A stretch of 5,447 nt of DNA, from assembly GCA_964429745.1 (NCBI GenBank), contig CAYSDI010000140.1, positions 1 through 5,447 of the forward strand, written 5' to 3'. The stretch is from WGOA01 sp964429745. Lineage in GTDB: Bacteria > Bacteroidota > Bacteroidia > Chitinophagales > BACL12. The notes beneath the pieces were generated by a model. The model did no database searches. It worked only from the letters and a program-made list of their open reading frames with translations, and was not told the origin of the DNA. Made by a program: the position numbers and the translations under genes. Positions 1-5,447 of this stretch are shown here, in pieces (positions within the stretch are counted from its first letter, which is position 1; each line of letters opens with the position of its first letter).

Positions 1-2
1 TA

Positions 3-56
3 GACCTAGAAACAGACCTAGAAACAGACCTAGAAACAGACCTAGCAACAGACCTT
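3..56. repeat. 12-bp tandem repeat upstream of the DAHP synthase gene
   Basis: The unit GACCTAGAAACA occurs three times exactly (3-14, 15-26, 27-38), once with a single change (39-50, GCAACA ending), then as a 6-base partial unit to 56. Because 12 is a multiple of three, each plus-strand frame repeats a tetrapeptide. The frame starting at 2 reads R-P-R-N units and stops at TAA 56-58. The frame starting at 3 reads D-L-E-T units and runs without a stop into the ATG at 72. The third frame has repeated TAG stops. The array may be the tail of an upstream gene, an N-terminal extension of the next gene, or untranslated. It runs up to the window edge, so its full copy number is unknown. Confidence 0.9.
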
Positions 57-71
57 AAGAATAACCGCAAC

Positions 72-1211
72 ATGAGCGTAGAATTGCAGATTACCCCCTT
101 GTCAGAATGGGGTTATGGTTGGAAGACCCCCGTGTTTTTTGCTGGTCCCTGTTCCGCTGAATCGGAAGACCAGGTGATGCAGACCGCGCGCGGTCTTGCC
201 AAACATCGCGTGGATATGCTTCGCGCAGGCATTTGGAAGCCCAGAACACGCCCCAACAATTTTGAAGGCGTCGGCTCCGTTGGCCTGAAATGGCTCAAAG
301 ACGCCGGTTTTGATACCAATTTGCCCGTTTGCGTGGAGGTGGCTAATGTTAAACACGTATACGAAGCCCTCCGCAGCGGTGTGGATGTGCTTTGGATTGG
401 CGCCCGCACCACCGTGAACCCGTTTGCGGTTCAGGAGATTTGCGATGCCTTGCACGGAGTGGATATCCCGGTCATGGTCAAAAACCCGGTCAATCCCGAC
501 CTGGAGTTGTGGATTGGTGCTTTTGAGCGCCTCAATCGGGTGGGAATTACCCGCCTGGCCGCCATCCATCGCGGTTTTTCCACCTACGAAAAAACCAAAT
601 TCCGGAACCGACCTAAGTGGGAAATTCCGATTGAATTGAAGCGCCGCTACCCGGACCTACCGGTCATTTGCGATCCCAGCCATATCTGTGGCACGCGCGA
701 ACTGCTGCAGGAAGTTTCCCAAACGGCCATGGACATTGGGTTGGATGGCTTGATGATTGAAAGCCACATTAATCCTGACAAGGCCCTTTCTGATGCCCAG
801 CAGCAGGTGGTGCCGGATGCCTACGCGCACATCATAGAGTCGCTGATTTTCCGCCACGAGGAAACGCCGCCTGAATCTGCCTCTACGGAGTTGGAGAGCC
901 GCCGCAGCAACATTGACCGCATTGATAAATACATCATTGAATTGCTGGCCGAGCGCATGGATATTGTGCGCGAAATTGGCCTGTACAAGAAGGAGAACAA
1001 CCTGGCCATCCTGCAACGTGGTCGTTGGAATGAAATCCTTGAGAGCCGCCACGAGTTTGGCCGCCGCAAAAACCTGACTGATAAATTTGTCAGAGACGTA
1101 TTCCAGGCCATCCACAAAGAGTCCATCCACCACCAGGCACAGGTCATGAACGAAAGCGCCGACGATGCGCTGAATGATCTGAAGAAGGAAGCCAAAGTCC
1201 GCAAGCGCTAA
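72..1211 (+). CDS. Bifunctional 3-deoxy-7-phosphoheptulonate (DAHP) synthase / chorismate mutase (AroQ class)
   Basis: This cytoplasmic enzyme has 379 residues. The N-terminal part (about 18-260) condenses phosphoenolpyruvate and erythrose 4-phosphate to DAHP, the first shikimate step. The C-terminal part (about 272-360) converts chorismate to prephenate for Phe/Tyr synthesis. Visible DAHP synthase motifs are AGPCSAES (24-31), KPRTRPNNFEG (56-66), GARTTVNPF (110-118), KNPVNPD (137-143), DPSH (201-204) and IESHINPDKALSD (229-241). By family comparison C27, H204, E230 and D241 are the likely metal ligands. There is no N-terminal regulatory domain, as in type I-beta core enzymes. In the mutase domain R278, R295, K306, R318 and Q355 match E. 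coli AroQ R11, R28, K39, R51 and Q88, while Q315 and W319 sit at the D48 and E52 positions. Related fusions are inhibited by prephenate through interdomain contact (family knowledge). The ATG at 72 follows an A-rich leader without a Shine-Dalgarno sequence. The frame stays open to the left edge, so an upstream start is not excluded. A basic tail of about 20 residues follows the mutase domain. Confidence 0.95.
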   Translation: MSVELQITPLSEWGYGWKTPVFFAGPCSAESEDQVMQTARGLAKHRVDMLRAGIWKPRTRPNNFEGVGSVGLKWLKDAGFDTNLPVCVEVANVKHVYEALRSGVDVLWIGARTTVNPFAVQEICDALHGVDIPVMVKNPVNPDLELWIGAFERLNRVGITRLAAIHRGFSTYEKTKFRNRPKWEIPIELKRRYPDLPVICDPSHICGTRELLQEVSQTAMDIGLDGLMIESHINPDKALSDAQQQVVPDAYAHIIESLIFRHEETPPESASTELESRRSNIDRIDKYIIELLAERMDIVREIGLYKKENNLAILQRGRWNEILESRHEFGRRKNLTDKFVRDVFQAIHKESIHHQAQVMNESADDALNDLKKEAKVRKR

Positions 1212-1227
1212 TCCCCAAGCGTTAAAG

Positions 1228-1263
1228 GGGGCAAATTCGCTACAATCCACCGCTTAACTCGCG
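1228..1263. repeat. Direct repeat copy A: extra copy of the proC 3' end
   Basis: This 36-base stretch matches 1301-1336 at a constant offset of 73 bases with four mismatches (1232, 1236, 1255 and 1258). Read on the minus strand, it carries the same codons as the proC end: E-L-S-G-G-L followed by TAG. It has no open frame of its own and lies beyond the proC stop. Its right part forms the left arm of the neighbouring hairpin, which copy B cannot form to the same extent. It looks like a remnant of a short tandem duplication. Confidence 0.8.
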
Positions 1264-1277
1264 GTGGAGCAACTTTT
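1246..1277 (+). terminator. Candidate hairpin terminator in the convergent spacer
   Basis: A perfect 8-bp inverted repeat, TCCACCGC (1246-1253) and GCGGTGGA (1261-1268), flanks a 7-base loop. It lies 34 bases after the stop of the DAHP synthase/chorismate mutase gene. On the plus strand it is followed by GCAAC and a short TTTT run (1274-1277). The stem is GC-rich, but the T-tract is short and offset by five bases, so an intrinsic terminator is plausible rather than certain. It lies between convergent genes and could act on both transcripts. Confidence 0.4.
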
Positions 1278-1300
1278 GAATTAATGCCCATTTGATAGCC

Positions 1301-1336
1301 GGGGTAAACTCGCTACAATCCACCGCTCAATTCGCG
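1301..1336. repeat. Direct repeat copy B: overlaps the proC stop codon
   Basis: This is the partner of 1228-1263. It covers the last seven codons and the TAG of proC (stop at 1315-1313 on the minus strand) plus 12 bases beyond it. As it lies in the intact coding sequence, it is probably the original copy. Confidence 0.8.
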
Positions 1337-2146
1337 GGCCCGGGCTTCTGCCCGCTGCAGTCCGCTGCGAAGTACTTCGCCCAAACGGCCTTCCGCAAAG
1401 GCGCGGAAAGCAGCTTCCGTGGTACCTCCGCGCGAACTGACCGAGCGAATCAACTCCGCCGGACTTTCTTCACTTTGGTTGAGCAGGTGGTAAGAACCCA
1501 ACATGGTTTGCTTAACCAGCACTCGTGCCGTGGCTTCGTCCAGGCCCATGTCAACAGCGGCCTGCACCATTTCCTGCACAAAGTAGAAAAAGTAAGCTGG
1601 GCCACTGCCGCTGATGGCCGTAACCGCATCCAACAGCGATTCGTCTTGAAGGTAAACGGCGCGGCCGGTAGTGTTGAGCAGCGTTTGGGCTAGTTGCAAA
1701 TGACCGCGATCCACTTCCGGTAGCGCGGCAAAAGCCGTCATGCCCATGCCAATTCGCGCCGGCAAATTGGGCATCGCGCGCACCACGAGCCGCTTGTCCA
1801 AGCTGTCGCTGATGCGGGCCATGGTAATGCCTGCCATGATGGACAGCAGAACCTGATCGCTATGCAGGTAGGGCGAAAGTTCCGGAGCCAGCGCAGCGAA
1901 GTCCTGGGGTTTTACCGCCAGCACCACGATCTGGCATTGGCTCAGCCGCTCTCCCGGGCCGTGGAGCAACTGACCGAGTTGGTGCAGCTCCGGCTGCGCG
2001 CGTTGTTCAGCGCTCTTTTCCACCAAAACCAACTGCTCAGCAGTGCACAGACCGTACTGGCGAAAAGAACGGGCATAGGTCAGGCCCATGTTGCCGCAAC
2101 CGATGATCGCGATTCCCTGCGGTGAGCGTGTAGTCCGGATTTCCAT
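1313..2146 (-). CDS. proC: Pyrroline-5-carboxylate reductase
   Basis: This cytoplasmic enzyme of 277 residues reduces 1-pyrroline-5-carboxylate to L-proline with NAD(P)H, the last step of proline biosynthesis. The length is normal for the family. The N-terminal Rossmann fold shows the nucleotide loop IGCGNMG (15-21). LAVKP (76-80) is the conserved strand of the cofactor domain. VRAMPNLPARIGMGMT (122-137) is the family's MPN-x-PA segment, with Leu where many homologues have Thr. The C-terminal dimerisation and substrate domain contains AISGSGPAYFFYF (177-189) and the signature SVSSRGGTTEAAF (235-247), where Arg replaces the commoner Pro before GGTT. The start is ATG with no Shine-Dalgarno sequence, 30 bases after the stop of the secreted-protein gene on the same strand. 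A TACCTTTG element in that gap could give proC its own promoter. It converges on the aromatic-pathway gene, and its last codons are duplicated just downstream. Confidence 0.97.
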   Translation of the reverse strand: MEIRTTRSPQGIAIIGCGNMGLTYARSFRQYGLCTAEQLVLVEKSAEQRAQPELHQLGQLLHGPGERLSQCQIVVLAVKPQDFAALAPELSPYLHSDQVLLSIMAGITMARISDSLDKRLVVRAMPNLPARIGMGMTAFAALPEVDRGHLQLAQTLLNTTGRAVYLQDESLLDAVTAISGSGPAYFFYFVQEMVQAAVDMGLDEATARVLVKQTMLGSYHLLNQSEESPAELIRSVSSRGGTTEAAFRAFAEGRLGEVLRSGLQRAEARARELSGGL

Positions 2147-2153
2147 TATCCGG

Positions 2154-2161
2154 CAAAGGTA
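2154..2161 (-). promoter_or_regulatory. Possible Bacteroidota-type -7 element for proC
   Basis: The minus strand reads TACCTTTG, an exact fit to the Bacteroidota -7 consensus TAnnTTTG, seven bases before the proC ATG and inside the 30-base gap after the preceding gene. Transcription from it would begin almost at the start codon, giving a leaderless or near-leaderless mRNA. No TTTG-type -33 element is seen at the usual distance upstream, so a chance match or read-through from the upstream gene is equally possible. Confidence 0.25.
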
Positions 2162-2176
2162 GGGCTGACCCCGGGT

Positions 2177-3796
2177 TTACTTGGTCGCCTTTCGGAAGTT
2201 CTGGCGGAACCAAGGCTCTGTTACGGTGAATTCAAAGTACAAAGCGGACAGGCAAGCAGTGGGAGAGGTCCCGTCGTAGGTACCTTCAACGGTCAACGTG
2301 TAAAAGCCTGGCTGAAGATCCAGATCGTATAAGTTAAGAATGCGCAGGTCGGTAACCGGCAAAACTTTAGAGAAACGCCCGTCTTCGGATTTCAAGGTGA
2401 AGGTGCGCAAACGGTTGTTAGCAGCGTATTTCTCGTCATTGAATTGGTACCCGTTGTGCACGTGCATGGCGTGTGCCGGCTGGGTCAGTTCAAACCGGAG
2501 ATACTCGCCTTTGCCAGGACCAGCGGCATCTTCGCACCAGGCAGTTTGCATTTGGAAACCCTGCTCTGGACCCAGGTCAAAAGCGAAGACCGGATGGCAG
2601 TATCCATCAATGGAAATAGCCGGGCCTTCAGGGCGGTTGCAGGGCAGGGAGGTGATGCGCTGGGCCGCTGGGTTCGGAAGGCTGGAAATTTGGCTTTCGG
2701 CGGCGAGCAGTGTCAAATCGAATCCGCTCAGGTGTTCGTATTCCGGAATTTCACTTGTAAGAAGCAGCGTAGAGCGCTCTTCCACTTGCAGGTTGGGAAA
2801 CTCTTTGGGTCTATTCAGGTAACTCGAAGCGCTGATGTTGCGCACCGCAGAGGGAAAGCTCACTTCGCTGGTGGAGACATCACACGCGGGGTCTCCTGGG
2901 CTGCGGTTGTAAAAAGCAATGCGGTCGCCATTGCGGGGGCTAAGGTTTTCGATCAGGGTGACACTGTTCTCCAGGCCTTCCTGAAAACGGCGGTGGCCGA
3001 ACGTGGCGGGAATGGCCAGCGTAGCTTCGTGAATGTTGTTGACCAGAAACAATTGGCTGATGTTGCCATCCCAGCGACTTGGGCCAGCCAGTTCGAAAGG
3101 GGCGTAATGCTGGGGCAGGGTTTTGCCCGTAATCAACGAGGGCAGTTTCAGGCGCATTTCTACTGTGCGGTTTTCGCCTGGCTTGATCAAAACTTCGTGC
3201 TGCACCCGCACTTCCATGCACAGAACACGACCTGTTCCCTGCCACTCAGCTTTGACAGGTTCTACCCAGCGAAACTCTAAGAAGATTTTTTTGGCACTTA
3301 GCGGTGTTCCCGCAATTTCGGCCTGGCAGGCAATGCCCAGACGAGCCAGATCCATGGTGGTGACAAACTTTCGGATGAAGAGGCGCTTGCCGAAGTTGGC
3401 CTGCAAGTCGGCGCGGGTGTCACTGTAGGGGTTAGCGACAAGGAAATCGGTGGGGAAAACGTCAGCGAGACGCTCCAGCATGGGGGCCCTCAGGTCCGGG
3501 CGGAACTCGTTGAAGTAAAACCGCATCGGCGTGATCATCTGCATGGCCTGGTACTCGCTGGTGGTGTTCTTGAAGTCCAGGACCAACCGATACTGCGCAA
3601 GGGTGTCCAATGCCTTGAGTTCTACAATGCCGTGATTCAGGCTTACCCCTGGCAGGTCCTTTTCCGGGAAGGGCAGGCCGGCTATAGACGACACGCCGCT
3701 GTAATGCTCCGCTCGTAGCGCGAAGCCTGGGCAAAAGCTCATGGCCAGGATCAGCGAAAGAGGGAGAAAACGCAAGATTAAGGAGGGGATTAGCAT
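2177..3796 (-). CDS. Secreted protein of unknown function with a C-terminal discoidin-like (NADase-type glycan-binding) domain
   Basis: This protein has 539 residues from the chosen ATG. An in-frame GTG seven codons upstream (3817) is possible, but the ATG places a hydrophobic signal peptide (about 1-29, cleavage probably after ALRA) right at the N-terminus. C22 lies in that peptide but lacks a proper lipobox (Phe before Cys), so the mature protein is probably soluble and exported. Residues 30-300 look like beta-rich extracellular sequence with a WDGNI segment (242-246) and ENLSPRNGD (283-291). This arrangement recalls DUF4424-like exported proteins, a resemblance inferred by eye only. Residues about 395-525 resemble the NADase-type glycan-binding fold: TAWCED (418-423), GEYLRFEL (430-437), NGYQFNDEKYAANNR (448-462), FTLKSEDGRF (466-475) and a late Cys (C515). 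The mature part has seven cysteines. There is no type IX secretion tail and no C-terminal anchor. A catalytic role is not apparent; carbohydrate or surface binding is an inference. Confidence 0.75.
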   Translation of the reverse strand: MLIPSLILRFLPLSLILAMSFCPGFALRAEHYSGVSSIAGLPFPEKDLPGVSLNHGIVELKALDTLAQYRLVLDFKNTTSEYQAMQMITPMRFYFNEFRPDLRAPMLERLADVFPTDFLVANPYSDTRADLQANFGKRLFIRKFVTTMDLARLGIACQAEIAGTPLSAKKIFLEFRWVEPVKAEWQGTGRVLCMEVRVQHEVLIKPGENRTVEMRLKLPSLITGKTLPQHYAPFELAGPSRWDGNISQLFLVNNIHEATLAIPATFGHRRFQEGLENSVTLIENLSPRNGDRIAFYNRSPGDPACDVSTSEVSFPSAVRNISASSYLNRPKEFPNLQVEERSTLLLTSEIPEYEHLSGFDLTLLAAESQISSLPNPAAQRITSLPCNRPEGPAISIDGYCHPVFAFDLGPEQGFQMQTAWCEDAAGPGKGEYLRFELTQPAHAMHVHNGYQFNDEKYAANNRLRTFTLKSEDGRFSKVLPVTDLRILNLYDLDLQPGFYTLTVEGTYDGTSPTACLSALYFEFTVTEPWFRQNFRKATK

Positions 3797-3897
3797 GAAG
3801 ATAGTGTTACATACCACCGAAACGGACGGAACGCCGGGAAGTTACAGGCAGCCGGGGTGGAATGGGACAAAAAGAGTACTTCAGGGGTAGATTTGGC

Positions 3898-5175
3898 TCA
3901 GCGAATTTGTCCGGTTTGCCGCAATTTTTCTTGAAGTTCCATTGGTATAGCTAACTCATTTAAAATGGCTTGTGTGTCCTTACCTAAAGTTGGAGCTGAA
4001 TGTCGGGGTTTTGCCGGGCTGGCGCTGAATCGCCAGGGAAGGGGCACGCCGCGAAGCGCGAGCGGCGGGTCAGTTTTGCAAGCCTCTGCGCCTCTGAGGG
4101 CGTCCAGATGAGCGTTGTTTTCGGCTTCCTCTAAATTGAGCACCGGGCTAAGGCAGCAGTCGGACTCCGCGCCGAGCTGAACCCATTCCGAACGGTCGCG
4201 ACCCGCAAATAATTGTTCCAGGTCCAGGCGCAACGCTTGTTGGGTTTCCGGGTCAGGCAGCATCCGAACCCCCCATTCCGGTACGCCGGCGGCCTGGCAA
4301 AAGCGCGTCCAGAATTTGGGCTCCAGGGCTCCAAGGGCCATCCAGCCGGCATCGCGGCATTGGTATAATCCGTAGGTGGCTAGTCCACCGGTCAAAGGAC
4401 CCTTTCCAGGAACCGGAAGCTGCCCGGTAGCTTCCCATTCTGCCGAAGGGAGCACCGAAAGCAGGCGAACTGCCTCGGTCATTGCCACATCGACGTGCTG
4501 CCCTTCGCCCGTGCGCTCCCGGTGCCAAAGTGCCGCCAAAATGCCGGACAACACCGCATACGAGCCACCCGCAATGTCGGCAATTTGAAGACCGGGCTGC
4601 ATTGGCCGCCCTTGGCTATCTGCGGTCAGTGATAACAAGCCGGCATAGCCCATGTAGTTGAGGTCGTGTCCTGCGCGCTGCGCATAGGGTCCGCTTTGCC
4701 CGTAACCCGTCACGCTGGCGTAAATGATGCGCGGGTTGCGCTGCCTGGCGGTCGTGTACCCCATACCGAGTTTGTCGAGGACACCCGGCCGGAACGATTC
4801 CAAAACAATGTCTGAGCGCTCGATGAGCTGAAAAAACAGCTCCAGACCTTCTGCGCTTTTGGTGTCCAGGGCCAGGCTGCGTTTGCTTCGGTTGAGCGCG
4901 TGGTAATAGGCGGATTGCCCGTCAATGAAGGGCGGGTAATGGCGCACGTAATCCGGTTCTGAAGGCCGTTCTACTTTGATGACGTCAGCGCCCATGTCTG
5001 CGAGCAGCATACCGGCCAAAGGGGCGGGGAGAAGCCGGCTCAGGTCCAAAACGCGCAGGCCCTGCAAAGGGCCGGAGGCTGAGCGTGGCGCTGGCGTTGT
5101 GCTCTCGTGCGCTGCCTGGTCATAGCGCTCCTGCGAGCCTGCTGGGTTCGCTTCGTTCCCTTGCTCCTGGTTCAT
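3898..5175 (-). CDS. Family III CoA-transferase (CaiB/BaiF), alpha-methylacyl-CoA racemase-like
   Basis: This protein of 425 residues belongs to the CaiB/BaiF superfamily of interlocked dimeric enzymes. The family core starts at GLRVLDLSR (39-47) and continues through LLADMGADVIKVERP (57-71), NRSKRSLALD (95-104) and SFRPGVLDKLGMGY (127-140). The active-site region favours a racemase over a transferase: AGHDLNY contains H170, IADIAGG contains D200, and GALEPKFW contains E285. The spacings, 30 and 85 residues, equal those I recall for H126, D156 and E241 of the mycobacterial methylacyl-CoA racemase MCR. Such enzymes interconvert (R)- and (S)-2-methylacyl-CoA by proton transfer. The start is the ATG overlapping the preceding SCP2 gene's stop (ATGA, 5175-5172), which implies translational coupling. 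An in-frame frame extends 48 codons further upstream but only inside that gene. The first 35 or so residues are a hydrophilic, Gln/Glu/Ala/Ser-rich extension not expected in the roughly 360-residue family. A formyl-CoA-transferase-type activity cannot be excluded. Confidence 0.88.
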   Translation of the reverse strand: MNQEQGNEANPAGSQERYDQAAHESTTPAPRSASGPLQGLRVLDLSRLLPAPLAGMLLADMGADVIKVERPSEPDYVRHYPPFIDGQSAYYHALNRSKRSLALDTKSAEGLELFFQLIERSDIVLESFRPGVLDKLGMGYTTARQRNPRIIYASVTGYGQSGPYAQRAGHDLNYMGYAGLLSLTADSQGRPMQPGLQIADIAGGSYAVLSGILAALWHRERTGEGQHVDVAMTEAVRLLSVLPSAEWEATGQLPVPGKGPLTGGLATYGLYQCRDAGWMALGALEPKFWTRFCQAAGVPEWGVRMLPDPETQQALRLDLEQLFAGRDRSEWVQLGAESDCCLSPVLNLEEAENNAHLDALRGAEACKTDPPLALRGVPLPWRFSASPAKPRHSAPTLGKDTQAILNELAIPMELQEKLRQTGQIR

Positions 5176-5447
5176 GACCAACGCGTAAACAGGGGCGTGA
5201 AGGCCATCATAGCACCCAGGTCGCTGATGCGAACCTTGCCGCTCATTAGCGCAGTTTGAGGGTCCAGCCGGCCCAGTTCCAGGCTGGCATAATCGCTGGC
5301 TTCGGCTTCTACCAAGCAATCGGCATCGCCGCTTAGCCCCTCGCTGACCCCGACGCCGTCAGCCTGAACATGCACGGTAAATTCCCCTCCACCATCGCCT
5401 CGCAAGGCAAAGTGGAAGGATCGATTCAGATCGGCTTTGGCTTTTTC
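5172..5447 (-). CDS. SCP2 sterol-binding domain protein, C-terminal part (runs off the window edge)
   Basis: The last 91 codons of a gene whose start lies beyond the right edge. The visible part fits the second half of an SCP2 (sterol carrier protein 2) domain: alternating beta strands (FHFALRG, 11-17; EFTVHVQADGVGV, 22-34; DADCLVEAEASDYASL, 41-56), then the family-typical G-x-L-D/N-P sequence GRLDPQTALMSGKVRISD (59-76), and a hydrophobic C-terminal helix with MMAFTPLF (80-87). SCP2 domains form a hydrophobic pocket for sterols, fatty acids or acyl-CoAs and have no chemistry of their own. It is not known whether this is a stand-alone carrier or the C-terminus of a larger protein. Its TGA overlaps the ATG of the racemase-like gene by four bases (ATGA), so the two are very likely co-transcribed and translationally coupled, and may share an acyl-CoA substrate pool. 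Confidence 0.75.
   Translation of the reverse strand, partial: EKAKADLNRSFHFALRGDGGGEFTVHVQADGVGVSEGLSGDADCLVEAEASDYASLELGRLDPQTALMSGKVRISDLGAMMAFTPLFTRWS

Noticed and set aside
657..1250. A 197-codon open frame on the minus strand opposite the DAHP synthase/chorismate mutase gene.
   Set aside because: It is antisense to highly conserved enzyme sequence and shows no family motif; its start lies in the duplicated proC tail.
2444..3280. A 278-codon open frame on the plus strand opposite the secreted-protein gene.
   Set aside because: It has no recognisable motif or domain order, and its composition is that of a shadow frame in GC-rich coding DNA. The minus-strand gene has a signal peptide and a recognisable C-terminal domain.
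3731..3742. Lipoprotein signal around C22 of the secreted protein.
   Set aside because: The residue before the Cys is Phe rather than Gly, Ala or Ser, so the lipobox is not satisfied; a standard signal peptidase I site after ALRA is more likely.
3797..3817. GTG start for the secreted protein at 3817.
   Set aside because: It would add seven residues before the hydrophobic signal peptide; the ATG at 3796 places the signal peptide at the N-terminus. No ribosome-binding site favours the GTG.
3837..3871. Promoter-like pair TTTG (3871-3868) and TAACTTCC (3844-3837) on the minus strand before the secreted-protein gene.
   Set aside because: The -7 part matches only four of six consensus positions and the 23-base spacing is at the long end; too weak to annotate.
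3868..3897. Possible terminator after the racemase-like gene (AGTACT followed by TTTTTG on the minus strand).
   Set aside because: The palindrome is only six bases with no loop, so no stable hairpin forms.
5176..5319. A 48-codon upstream extension of the racemase-like gene to an ATG at 5319.
   Set aside because: It lies wholly inside the SCP2 coding region in another frame, and the ATGA overlap gives a better start.

Overview
The window (about 55% G+C by eye) reads as ordinary chromosomal DNA from a member of the Bacteroidota. The main reason is the first gene, a DAHP synthase fused at its C-terminus to an AroQ-class chorismate mutase, an arrangement typical of that phylum. Supporting signs are the lack of clear Shine-Dalgarno sequences and a TAnnTTTG-like element just upstream of proC. 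The fairly high G+C would fit a Saprospiria- or Rhodothermia-like lineage, but this is only a guess.

Layout: positions 3-56 carry a short 12-bp tandem repeat directly before the aromatic-pathway gene (72-1211, plus strand). The remaining four genes lie on the minus strand. Read in their own direction they are: the C-terminal part of an SCP2-like sterol/lipid-carrier protein (runs off the right edge, ends at 5172); a family III CoA-transferase with an alpha-methylacyl-CoA racemase signature, whose ATG overlaps the SCP2 stop codon (5175-3898); a secreted protein of unknown function with a C-terminal discoidin-like, 'NADase-type' glycan-binding domain (3796-2177); and proC, pyrroline-5-carboxylate reductase (2146-1313). 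proC and the aromatic gene converge on a 101-bp spacer. That spacer holds a hairpin and an imperfect second copy of the proC 3' end.

How the genes work together: two encode amino-acid biosynthesis steps (entry to the shikimate pathway plus the branch to phenylalanine/tyrosine; last step of proline synthesis). The SCP2/racemase pair is translationally coupled and suggests handling of branched or 2-methyl acyl-CoA esters. The secreted protein has no evident functional link to its neighbours and is the least understood gene here. No mobile element, CRISPR array, tRNA or rRNA was seen. No clearly new multi-gene system is evident. The best leads are the secreted glycan-binding-type protein and the racemase-SCP2 coupling.
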